Below are positions 14,444 through 22,051 of a stretch of DNA of 40,315 nucleotides, in pieces. Both the position numbers and the translations under genes were made by a program. Origin of the DNA: an uncultured Flammeovirgaceae bacterium (GTDB lineage Bacteria > Bacteroidota > Bacteroidia > Cytophagales > Cyclobacteriaceae); assembly GCA_937884755.1 (NCBI GenBank), contig CAKZYJ010000342.1, positions 1-40,315 on the forward strand, in the 5' to 3' direction. Below the pieces are notes generated by a model. The model made no database searches. It worked only from the letters and a program-made list of their open reading frames with translations, and was not told the origin of the DNA. Within the stretch, counting starts at the first letter, position 1. Every line of letters begins with the position of its first letter.

Positions 14444-15791
14444 ATAGCTGCAACGTAAAGGTAGTGCCGTGCCCTACTTCTGAAGTAGCTGTAAGGTTAC
14501 CTTGGTGCATCTGCATAATTCGCTGCGACAGACTGAGTCCAATACCTGAACCATCTCGCTTGGTGGTGTAGAATGGAATAAAGATTTTATCCAATGCTTC
14601 TGGTTCAATCCCTGGGCCATTATCAGTAATATCAATGTAAACTCGCTGTTCATGGTCAGCGTATACCGAAACCCGAATTGTTGGATTGTCCACATCATGC
14701 AGTACTTCAGCAGCATTCTTCAGAACGTTGATCAATACCATCTCAATCAGTTTACTATCAACACGTACAATCATATTAGGAGGATCGACATTTACCTCAA
14801 TATTGACCTTGCTATCGGCCACTCCTGCCTTAATCAGTTTTACTACTTCATCAATCACATCCTTAATTTTTATCCGCGCAAAGTCAGGCTGAGGAATGTT
14901 AGTAAAATTACGGTAGGCTTCTACGAAGTTCACTAACCCCTTACTACGGTTTTCTATAGTACGCAGGCTCATATTAATGTCATCGTAGGCTTCCTGATCG
15001 AAAATGATCGTTCCGTTTTGGCGAACTACATCTTCCTGAATAATATCGATAGCAGTACCCGCGAGTGAAGCAATCGGAGTGATAGAGTTCATAATCTCGT
15101 GCCGAAGTACTTTAGTTAAGTTTTGCCAGGCTTCAATTTCCTGTTGCTGCAATTCCGATAAAATATTCTGAATAGAAACCAGCTTATAGGTGCTTCCGCG
15201 CAAGCGGAGCTCAGTAGCATTAATCGCTAAGTGTAAATCGGCACTAGGTTTTATTAGGGTTTTGGACCCTGTTGGCAAATTGACGATAATATTATATAGC
15301 TCCAGATTGATTGCCGAAAGCTCGCGGATCTTCGTGAGATGAGGAGCTTTTAAATATCGGCGAGCTGTATTATTTAGTAATTCTACATTTCCCTGCTCAT
15401 CGTACGAGAGAAGCCCTACGTTTACGTGCTGCACTACCGTTTTTAAATATTGCCAGTGCTCTTCTTTTTCGGCGCGAGCTTTTCGGAACGCATCAAATAC
15501 TTCGTTGAACATTCGGTTCAGATCGCGAAAGCTTTCGCCTAGCTGACTATCCTTGTTAAAACCAGCCGTAAAATCAGAATACTTAACTGCTTCCAGAAAG
15601 CGGGTAAGTTTGCGGTTTGCTTCCAGCACATACTGGTATAACTCGAATATTTGATAGATAACTAGCATTGAGATGATGACTCCGCTGACGTACCGCTCGG
15701 TATAAAATACAAAATACAAACACAGCAGCATGCTTGCCGCTAGCAGAATAATACGTACGAGCAGGGTCCACTCAAATCGACTAAATATCAT
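14442..15791 (-). CDS. Sensor histidine kinase, NtrB/NtrY-like
   Basis: A membrane sensor kinase of 449 residues, partner of the sigma-54 activator encoded just upstream. Two transmembrane helices (about 10-30 and 36-55) leave almost no periplasmic domain, so the signal is probably sensed in the membrane or cytoplasm. A linker (60-110) leads to a PAS-like domain (about 112-210, QHVNVGLLSYDEQGNVELLN). The dimerisation helix has phospho-acceptor His231 in VLRHEIMNSITPIASL. The ATPase part shows the N-box LINVLKNAAEVL, G1 ITDNGPGIEPE, F-box FIPFYTTK and G2 GSGIGLSLSQ. Its start overlaps the regulator's end by 11 bp, so the two are translationally coupled. Confidence 0.93.
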   Translation of the reverse strand: MIFSRFEWTLLVRIILLAASMLLCLYFVFYTERYVSGVIISMLVIYQIFELYQYVLEANRKLTRFLEAVKYSDFTAGFNKDSQLGESFRDLNRMFNEVFDAFRKARAEKEEHWQYLKTVVQHVNVGLLSYDEQGNVELLNNTARRYLKAPHLTKIRELSAINLELYNIIVNLPTGSKTLIKPSADLHLAINATELRLRGSTYKLVSIQNILSELQQQEIEAWQNLTKVLRHEIMNSITPIASLAGTAIDIIQEDVVRQNGTIIFDQEAYDDINMSLRTIENRSKGLVNFVEAYRNFTNIPQPDFARIKIKDVIDEVVKLIKAGVADSKVNIEVNVDPPNMIVRVDSKLIEMVLINVLKNAAEVLHDVDNPTIRVSVYADHEQRVYIDITDNGPGIEPEALDKIFIPFYTTKRDGSGIGLSLSQRIMQMHQGNLTATSEVGHGTTFTLQL

Positions 15792-17178
15792 ATTTCTCTA
15801 ACCTCCGGTACAGCGAAGCGCGGGTTAATCCCAAATCGCCGGCCGCTTTTGAAATGTTTCCGCCGTGCTTTTTCAGCACCTTACGGATTAATAATTTTTC
15901 TACTTCTTCCAGATCATATTTTTCCAGATGAAGTTCGTCTTGCTCTTTTCCCTGCTTGGCGTTGTCGGCATTGAAAAAGAAGTCTTCGGGCTGCAAGGTA
16001 GGTTTGTTACTTAGAATAACCGCTCTCTCTACCGAGTGCTGTAGTTCGCGAACATTACCCGGCCAGTGGTATTTCTGCATCCGCTTAATCGCACTAGCAC
16101 TGATGGAGTGAATTGGCTTATTATATTTTTTGGAATACATGCTCAGAAAATGAGTTGCCAAAGACTCTAAATCTTCTAAACGCTCCCGCAGCGGAGGAAG
16201 ATGAACCTCAATAGTATTGATCCGGTAAAGTAAATCCTGACGGAACTCATTATTTTGCACCATCTCATACAAAGGCATATTAGTAGCGCAGATAAAACGC
16301 ACATCTACGTCAATCACTTTATTAGAACCCACCGGAGTAACCCGTTTATTCTGTAGAGCCGTAAGCAATTTAGCTTGCAAGGGTAACGATAAGTTACCGA
16401 TTTCATCCAAGAACAGCGTTCCCTCCGAAGCAGCTTCAAATCGGCCCACCCTATCCTGTTTAGCATCGGTGAAGGAGCCTTTCATATGCCCGAACAGCTC
16501 ACTCTCAAATAGTGATTCGGTTACAGCTCCTAAATCTACGTTAATGAATACATTATTTGCTCGCTCTGAACGACGATGGATAGCGCGGGCAATCACTTCC
16601 TTACCCGTTCCGTTTTCTCCTAGAATCAACACGTTAGCATCAGTACCAGCTACCTGTTCAATCGTTTCAAACACCCGTTGCATAGCTGGGCTGTTACCGA
16701 TAATATCCTGAAACTTATTATTAAGGTCAGCATTTAAAATTTCTTGCTGAGAGCGCAACTGATTAACCTCCGATTTGGTAGCTCGCAGTCGTAGCGCTGC
16801 CATTACGGTGGCTAAGAGCTTTTCGTTATTCCAGGGCTTCAGTACAAAATCGGTCGCTCCTTCTTTAATAGCCCGTACTGCCAAGTCTACATCTCCGTAG
16901 GCGGTAATCAGGATTACTACTGCCGAAGGATCTTTTTCCAGTATCTGATCCAGCCAGAAAAACCCTTCTTTACCGCTGCTTACATCTTTAGTAAAGTTCA
17001 TATCGAGCAGAATTACATCGTACTGCTCATTACTAATCGTAGCTGGGATAGCTCCTGGATTCTTTTCAGTATCTACTTGAAGAAAGTGGCGTTTGAGGAA
17101 AATCTTGGCAGCTTGCAACACATCTTCGTTGTCGTCTACAATCAGGATTTTTCCAGTTTTATTAACAGTTCGGCTCAT
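15781..17178 (-). CDS. Sigma-54-dependent response regulator, NtrC family
   Basis: A 465-residue activator in three parts. The receiver domain (about 10-125) has acidic Asp15-Asp16 and phospho-acceptor Asp59 (ILLDM), with Lys in FVLKPW. The AAA+ domain (about 155-385) has Walker A GENGTGKE, Walker B GTLFLDEIGN and arginine-finger region FRQDLLYRIN. The C-terminal Fis-type helix-turn-helix (about 425-465) contains GGNISKAAGDLGLTRASLYRRL. The sigma-54 contact loop reads GSFTDA instead of GAFTGA; the key Phe and Thr are kept. The gene leads the kinase operon and is divergent from the adaptor gene, with paired dyad sites between them. I infer that it activates the three exporter units that share those sites. 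Confidence 0.94.
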   Translation of the reverse strand: MSRTVNKTGKILIVDDNEDVLQAAKIFLKRHFLQVDTEKNPGAIPATISNEQYDVILLDMNFTKDVSSGKEGFFWLDQILEKDPSAVVILITAYGDVDLAVRAIKEGATDFVLKPWNNEKLLATVMAALRLRATKSEVNQLRSQQEILNADLNNKFQDIIGNSPAMQRVFETIEQVAGTDANVLILGENGTGKEVIARAIHRRSERANNVFINVDLGAVTESLFESELFGHMKGSFTDAKQDRVGRFEAASEGTLFLDEIGNLSLPLQAKLLTALQNKRVTPVGSNKVIDVDVRFICATNMPLYEMVQNNEFRQDLLYRINTIEVHLPPLRERLEDLESLATHFLSMYSKKYNKPIHSISASAIKRMQKYHWPGNVRELQHSVERAVILSNKPTLQPEDFFFNADNAKQGKEQDELHLEKYDLEEVEKLLIRKVLKKHGGNISKAAGDLGLTRASLYRRLEKYDI

Positions 17179-17355
17179 AATACATTAGGTTTGTGTTCAA
17201 TTAAGTGCCAAAGATTATACCGTAAAATATAGGTAGCTAGTCGGCAAAACGAGGTTAACGGGTTAAAACTGAGTCTATGAAGCATATTCCAACTTTTTAT
17301 TCATGGCTACTTATCTTAATCTGGTGAATATAGGTGTCCGATTTCGAACTTAGAA

Positions 17356-17392
17356 CGTACATAAGCGTACAAAGGTTGTTCATTTTCGTACA
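17356..17392 (+). promoter_or_regulatory. Paired activator sites upstream of the adaptor gene
   Basis: Distal site 17356-17371 CGTACA-TAAG-CGTACA and proximal site 17377-17392 TGTTCA-TTTT-CGTACA, with starts 21 bp apart. They end 74 and 53 bp before the -24 element at 17446, almost the same distances as in the ATPase-TolC and permease promoters. They also lie upstream of the divergent regulator gene and could serve its own control. Confidence 0.62.
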
Positions 17393-17445
17393 CTCTTGAT
17401 GAGGGTAAAGTGCCTAATATACTGTGTATGCGCCCTTTTCTGGTT

Positions 17446-17460
17446 TGGCACAGTGTTCGT
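17446..17460 (+). promoter_or_regulatory. Sigma-54 promoter of the adaptor-ATPase unit
   Basis: TGGCAC-AGTGT-TCGT has a perfect -24 half and the GG-N10-G spacing. The -12 half is weak (TCGT against TTGC). It ends 60 bases before the adaptor ATG. Confidence 0.55.
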
Positions 17461-17520
17461 AACTTATCTGAATGATTACAAAAACTTACACTGACAACCC
17501 TTTAAGATACTTGACGAATT

Positions 17521-18771
17521 ATGGGAATGGATCGAAAAATAAAGAAGAAAACATGGACGACCGGACGGATCCTAGGGATAGGTTTAGGTCTTCTTTTCGT
17601 ATCCTTCATACTCTATAGCTTTCTCTTCGCCGACAACCGATCAAAACTAAATGTAGACCGAGAGAAAATCACTGTCTCTACTGTTAGCCAGGATATTTTC
17701 CAGGAGCGTATTCCCGAAACGGGTATCGTCATGCCTAGTCAAACCATCTTTATGGATGCCATTGAAGGTGGGGTGATTGAAGAAATTGTGTTAGAATCAG
17801 GGGCATTAGTAGAGAAAGGTGACACGATTATGATATTAGAGAATTCTAGTCTACAGTTAGAGGTAATGCAACGGGAATCTCAATTATACGAGCAACTTAA
17901 CATCATGCGGACTACCCGACTGCAACTTGATCAGAATGACTTAACCCAAAAAGGCGCGTTAGCCCAGATTGATTACCAATTACAACTATTAGAACCTCAG
18001 TACAATCGTTTCGAAGAATTGGCCGGAAAAAAGCTGATCTCTCAGCGCGAGCTAGAGGAGGTAGAAGAGCAGTATGAATATAACAAGCGTCTGAAAGACT
18101 TGACTTACCGCTCTTATCAGTCCGATTCAATTTCCCGTTCCATGCAGCTCCGCCAGATTCGCTTGTCAGAGGATCGGATGAACCGAAGCCTGGAAGCGGT
18201 GGGTAGGATACTGAATAATTTAGTTATTACAGCACCTACCAACGGGTTGTTAACCACACCTGATTGGGAACCAGGCCAGTCAATTACCCCCGGTGAGCGA
18301 TTAGGACAAGTTGCATTACTGGATAGCTTTAAGGTACGCGTAGCCATTGATGAACTTTACTTGCCACGTATTGATGTGGGACAGCAAGGCACCTGGAACC
18401 CGAGCGGGAACACCTATCGTCTGGAGATTTATAAGAAGTACCCAACCGTAAGCGAAGGAAACTTTGAAGTAGATATGCGATTTATGGGTGAAACACCGGA
18501 ACTTCGCCGTGGGCAGTCTCTCCGAATTCGGTTAGAACTGGGAAGTTCAGAAGAGGCGTTACTACTGGCTACGGGAGGTTTTTTCCGAGACACTGGCGGC
18601 AACTGGGTCTTCGTTATGAATAACGATGAATCAAAAGCCATAAAGCGAGACATCCGCTTGGGCCGTAAAAACCCCGAGCACTACGAAGTGCTAGAAGGAC
18701 TCGAACCTGGCGAAAAAGTAATTACTTCATCTTACGAAAACTTTGGCGACAATGAAGTGCTAGTTTTCTAA
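17521..18771 (+). CDS. Periplasmic adaptor (HlyD/MacA-like membrane fusion protein)
   Basis: The adaptor that bridges an inner-membrane permease and TolC. It has 416 residues: one N-terminal transmembrane helix (about 18-37, ILGIGLGLLFVSFILYSFLF), then a lipoyl/barrel-sandwich half (about 80-110, GGVIEEIVLESGALVEKGDT). A long alpha-hairpin follows (about 112-235, with QLYEQLNIM and LISQRELEEVEEQYEYNKRL), then the second lipoyl half (VITAPTNGLLTTPDWEPGQS), a beta-barrel (FKVRVAIDELYLPRIDVGQQ) and a membrane-proximal end (LEGLEPGEKVITSSY). First gene of a unit with an ATPase 104 bp downstream, behind a sigma-54-type promoter. A second ATG two codons downstream is an equally possible start. Confidence 0.92.
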   Translation: MGMDRKIKKKTWTTGRILGIGLGLLFVSFILYSFLFADNRSKLNVDREKITVSTVSQDIFQERIPETGIVMPSQTIFMDAIEGGVIEEIVLESGALVEKGDTIMILENSSLQLEVMQRESQLYEQLNIMRTTRLQLDQNDLTQKGALAQIDYQLQLLEPQYNRFEELAGKKLISQRELEEVEEQYEYNKRLKDLTYRSYQSDSISRSMQLRQIRLSEDRMNRSLEAVGRILNNLVITAPTNGLLTTPDWEPGQSITPGERLGQVALLDSFKVRVAIDELYLPRIDVGQQGTWNPSGNTYRLEIYKKYPTVSEGNFEVDMRFMGETPELRRGQSLRIRLELGSSEEALLLATGGFFRDTGGNWVFVMNNDESKAIKRDIRLGRKNPEHYEVLEGLEPGEKVITSSYENFGDNEVLVF

Positions 18772-18875
18772 AAAAAATACCAGCTCTTTGTAGAAAAATA
18801 TATAATTCTTAAATACTAGCTATTGCTACTCTTAAAAACCTAAAGACTCTTTCCACCAAATTAAAACAAGAAACT

Positions 18876-19565
18876 ATGATTCGTACGCACAATTTGAAGA
18901 AGGTATTCATCTCTGATGAAGTAGAAACTACCGCCCTCAACGATATTAATATTGAAATTAAATCTGGTGAGTTTGTGGCCATTATGGGCCCCTCCGGTTG
19001 CGGTAAATCTACGCTTCTCAACATTCTAGGACTGCTCGACAACCCTAGTTCAGGGGAATACTTCTTCATGGATCATGAAGTGGCCAAGTATTCTGAGCGT
19101 CAGCGAGCTCAGCTTCGCAAAGGAAATATTGGCTTCGTCTTTCAAAGCTTTAACCTAATTGACGAACTTACAGTATTTGAAAACGTGGAACTACCCCTAT
19201 TGTATTTAAAAGTACCTTCTGCTGAGCGTGAGAAAAAAGTAAATGCTGCTCTAGAGCATATGAATATTATGCACCGACGTAATCACTTTCCGCAGCAACT
19301 TTCAGGTGGACAGCAGCAGCGCGTGGCAATTGCCCGAGCCGTAGTAGCCAACCCCAACTTTATCCTAGCGGATGAGCCTACTGGAAACTTGGATTCAACT
19401 AACGGTGAAGAAGTAATGAATCTTCTTTCCGAATTGAACAAAGCTGGTACCACCATTGCGATGGTAACGCACTCTCCTCACGATGCCACCTACGCCAATC
19501 GAATCATTAACCTGTTCGACGGTATGATTGTGACTGAAAATATCAAGGAGAAATTCCACGTGTAA
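18876..19565 (+). CDS. ABC transporter ATP-binding protein, MacB/LolD class (second copy)
   Basis: A 229-residue ATPase with canonical motifs: Walker A GPSGCGKST (38-46), Q-loop GFVFQSFNLIDELTVFEN, signature LSGGQQQRVAIARA, Walker B FILADEP, D-loop GNLDS and H-loop VTHSPHD. It would pair as a homodimer with a MacB/FtsX-type permease. No permease follows directly: the next plus-strand genes are the four permeases from 30195 on, beyond the PKS cassette. It is probably co-transcribed with the adaptor and ends at a strong terminator. Confidence 0.94.
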   Translation: MIRTHNLKKVFISDEVETTALNDINIEIKSGEFVAIMGPSGCGKSTLLNILGLLDNPSSGEYFFMDHEVAKYSERQRAQLRKGNIGFVFQSFNLIDELTVFENVELPLLYLKVPSAEREKKVNAALEHMNIMHRRNHFPQQLSGGQQQRVAIARAVVANPNFILADEPTGNLDSTNGEEVMNLLSELNKAGTTIAMVTHSPHDATYANRIINLFDGMIVTENIKEKFHV

Positions 19566-19593
19566 AAACTTTGATAAGTAGTTTGTAGAACTG

Positions 19594-19632
19594 AAAAGCG
19601 GCAATCCTCACGTAGAAGGATGCCGCTTTTTT
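19594..19632. terminator. Bidirectional terminator between converging units
   Basis: AAAAGCGGCA and TGCCGCTTTT pair perfectly; inside, TCCT pairs with AGGA around a short loop. A T-run on each strand makes it work for the ATPase gene (+) and for the GAF-protein gene (-) that converges on it. Confidence 0.85.
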
Positions 19633-19669
19633 ATAGTAATGTAAAAGTCTACCTCTGAGCAGTTAATGT

Positions 19670-21091
19670 CTACGCATTAACCTGTTTTTCTAGCTCTTGA
19701 ATTCTCTTTTGATATCTCATCTCCTTACGCTGCATTTCTTCTTGAGTAGCTGACAATTCTTCCATATTTTGTCGCATTTCCTCTTCTTGGGACTGTAACT
19801 GTTCCGCTTGCTCTTTAGCTTGCTCCAGTAGGACTTTGGTGTGTACATTTACTCGGTTGTTCTGAATAAATGACGCAATTCCCTCACCTAATTTACTAAT
19901 AAACTCAACTTCGTGTTCCTCAAATTTATTGAAAGATGCCAACTCTAATAACCCTTCCGTTACATCATTGATTTTAAGTGGTACAATCAGAAGGGCACTA
20001 GGTGTAACCTCACCGAGACCTGAAGTAATTGTAATATAGTTTTCAGGGACTACCGTCATATAAGTAATCTTACTTTCCAGATACGTCTGTCCTAATAGCC
20101 CCTGACCTGGCAAGAAAGTTTGCTCCATATGTTTTTTTCTTCCGTACGCGTAACAAGCAGCTAGTTTGATCTCTTCTGTTTTACTTTCACTTTCCCGATC
20201 AACCACATACAAACCGCCCTGATTTGCCTGCACGTACTTAACGATCATGGATGTTATTTTATCAAAAAGCTCTTGTTCTGGTAAGTTACTACGTAAAACA
20301 TCCGAAAGTTGGGCAATACCTTCAGCAGCCCACTGTCTCTTTCTTTCTGATTGTTGAGCCTGCTTCAACTGCTCTAGGTCTTCTTCTCGTTGCAATTTTT
20401 CCGTATGCAATCTCTCTTTTTGTTGCTCAGCTTCCTCACGCATTGTCTCGCTATTTAATTCAGCGCTATAATTTAGGATTGCTAAACCTAAAATAGAACC
20501 TACAGCAGCTAATATAGCAAGCACAATAGTTACGTGACTTAACCAACCAGTTTTAAGTAAACTAATGTAATCCTGTAATAAAACAGGATCATATTCAATA
20601 TTAAGCCATACTTTCTGAACTGGAAAAGTTAAAATTGCCAGAGAGCAGACAATGAGAGAGCCAAATAGAAAAACCTTTTCTCGGATGTCAAACATAATAA
20701 ACGGCGCTAGCATAAAGCTAATGGCAACTAAAAAAAGGCTGCTAATAGGCTGATCATCTGGTCCGCACAAAAAAGCATTATATGTTATTACTTGCCAAAT
20801 CGGCAAGATGGATATAAACAATCTTGAGTACTTTAGGCCCCCTAGAAAGTTTGCCGTAATAACTCCCACTCCGGTAATAACACCGGCCAACGGAATAAAG
20901 AAAAGAGGCGGAATAAATATTAGGGAGATAATTACGAAAGGGATAGCAACAGTAAAGACTAGAATTAGGGTAACTATATTAGTCGGCTTCACCTTTCGTA
21001 TCAAATACTTAGGTAACTGTTCGCTAGAGCCAGCGTTCAGTACTCTTTCCAGTATATTAAGCCTCATGGGTAAATAGAGTATGTGGTTCAA
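19670..21091 (-). CDS. Membrane protein with GAF domain and coiled coils
   Basis: A 473-residue protein. Residues about 35-210 hold five or six transmembrane helices (TLILVFTVAIPFVIISLIFI, FIPLAGVITGVGVITANFL, AISFMLAPFIMF, SHVTIVLAILAAVGSILGLA). A charged coiled coil (215-250) leads to a GAF domain (about 265-405: GGLYVVDRE, LAACYAYGRKKHMEQTFLPG, GLLGQTYLESKITYM, SALLIVPLKINDVTEGLLEL). A second long coiled coil rich in Glu/Gln closes the protein. There is no kinase, cyclase or phosphatase domain, so any output would be through protein contacts. Membrane-bound GAF proteins of this layout are frequent in Cytophagales (family memory). It is the last minus-strand gene of the block with the PKS, 49 bp after the PPTase; whether they share a transcript is unclear. 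Confidence 0.8.
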   Translation of the reverse strand: MNHILYLPMRLNILERVLNAGSSEQLPKYLIRKVKPTNIVTLILVFTVAIPFVIISLIFIPPLFFIPLAGVITGVGVITANFLGGLKYSRLFISILPIWQVITYNAFLCGPDDQPISSLFLVAISFMLAPFIMFDIREKVFLFGSLIVCSLAILTFPVQKVWLNIEYDPVLLQDYISLLKTGWLSHVTIVLAILAAVGSILGLAILNYSAELNSETMREEAEQQKERLHTEKLQREEDLEQLKQAQQSERKRQWAAEGIAQLSDVLRSNLPEQELFDKITSMIVKYVQANQGGLYVVDRESESKTEEIKLAACYAYGRKKHMEQTFLPGQGLLGQTYLESKITYMTVVPENYITITSGLGEVTPSALLIVPLKINDVTEGLLELASFNKFEEHEVEFISKLGEGIASFIQNNRVNVHTKVLLEQAKEQAEQLQSQEEEMRQNMEELSATQEEMQRKEMRYQKRIQELEKQVNA

Positions 21092-21140
21092 ATATTCCCC
21101 TAAAAGTAAGATTCAAAGCACTTCTATATGCACTGATTCT

Positions 21141-21887
21141 TTATAGAAGTGTACTCGTGTAACTTTTATCGGCTTTCTGTTGATCTTGAAGAATATCATA
21201 GCGAGTATTTTTTGGTAGCACTATTGAAAATATAGTGCTGTTTTTCCAAAACGTAATAGCTTTGTACTGGCCGAAGTTTAAAAAAGTACTGACTATGTGA
21301 TCGTTATAAAAATTCATAGTCTCAATTTGGTAAATTGATAGTGGAGTCATAAGACCAGTAGTGAGAACTTTAGAAAGTGCCTCTTTAGCTGTCCATAAAA
21401 AGACATAAAAATGGCTAATATCAATATTTCTATCTTGACAGAGAGATTTTTCGTGAGACGTCAGTTGCGACTCTATAATATCGGCTTTATGAAATCCAAT
21501 ATCCTCAGCATCCAGCCCCATAGGATGCTCTCTTGGAGAGACAATACACGCTGCCACCTCTTTTGTATGAGAAATACTAACCGAAGGCGGATTTGGCATA
21601 CCTCCACTTACAACCGGTTGATCAAAAACTCCTGACCGGATCCATATCTCATCCAAGTTCTCATTCTCAGATAACTGAGCCAAGCACTTTTTAGCTATAT
21701 AGCGTCCGGCAAGATAACTGCGACGTTTTTGTTCATATTGCAGCTCTTTGTAATACGCTAACTCTTGGTTGTGAAGAAAGACTTCTTTTTTCGGAATATT
21801 GTTAAATGCAGCGCGATCAAGTATACCTAGAATAGCTTCACCCTGCCAATCTTTTCTAATTAGCCTAATTGTATCTATCGTAATCAA
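21141..21887 (-). CDS. 4'-phosphopantetheinyl transferase, Sfp type
   Basis: Transfers the phosphopantetheine arm from CoA to a carrier-protein serine; here the natural target is the ACP of the adjacent PKS. The 248-residue protein shows the Sfp-type motifs RRSYLAGRYIAKKCL, VSISHTKEVAACIVS, GLDAEDIGF (Mg-binding acidic pair) and FLWTAKEALSKVL. The start is unusual: the only plausible start for a full-length N-terminus is TTG at 21887, because the frame upstream reaches a stop with no ATG. It lies 164 bp downstream of the PKS, beyond a terminator-like hairpin, so it may have its own promoter or rely on readthrough. Confidence 0.88.
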   Translation of the reverse strand: MITIDTIRLIRKDWQGEAILGILDRAAFNNIPKKEVFLHNQELAYYKELQYEQKRRSYLAGRYIAKKCLAQLSENENLDEIWIRSGVFDQPVVSGGMPNPPSVSISHTKEVAACIVSPREHPMGLDAEDIGFHKADIIESQLTSHEKSLCQDRNIDISHFYVFLWTAKEALSKVLTTGLMTPLSIYQIETMNFYNDHIVSTFLNFGQYKAITFWKNSTIFSIVLPKNTRYDILQDQQKADKSYTSTLL

Positions 21888-22003
21888 AAGCTGATCATTA
21901 AACCATTAGCGTCTTCATGAAACCTTCAGTTAGTTAAGTCACTAAATAAAACTAAGATTATTTAGTCCGGTGTTGTCTACTGTATCTAATAGTTGAATAG
22001 ATA

Positions 22004-22037
22004 TTAAAGGGAGGTCCCTGTAAAGTAGGTACCTCCC
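22004..22037 (-). terminator. Hairpin after the PKS gene
   Basis: On the minus strand GGGAGGT (22037-22031) pairs with ACCTCCC (22015-22009), and only TTTAAT follows. The T-run is short, so termination may be partial and let transcription reach the PPTase gene. Confidence 0.6.
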
Positions 22038-22051
22038 TGACGACTGATATC

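Noticed and set aside
17196-17212. TGGCAC-TTAA-TTGA on the minus strand upstream of the NtrC-type regulator
   Set aside because: The spacer between the two halves is one base short of the strict GG-N10-GC distance, so I do not call it a sigma-54 promoter.
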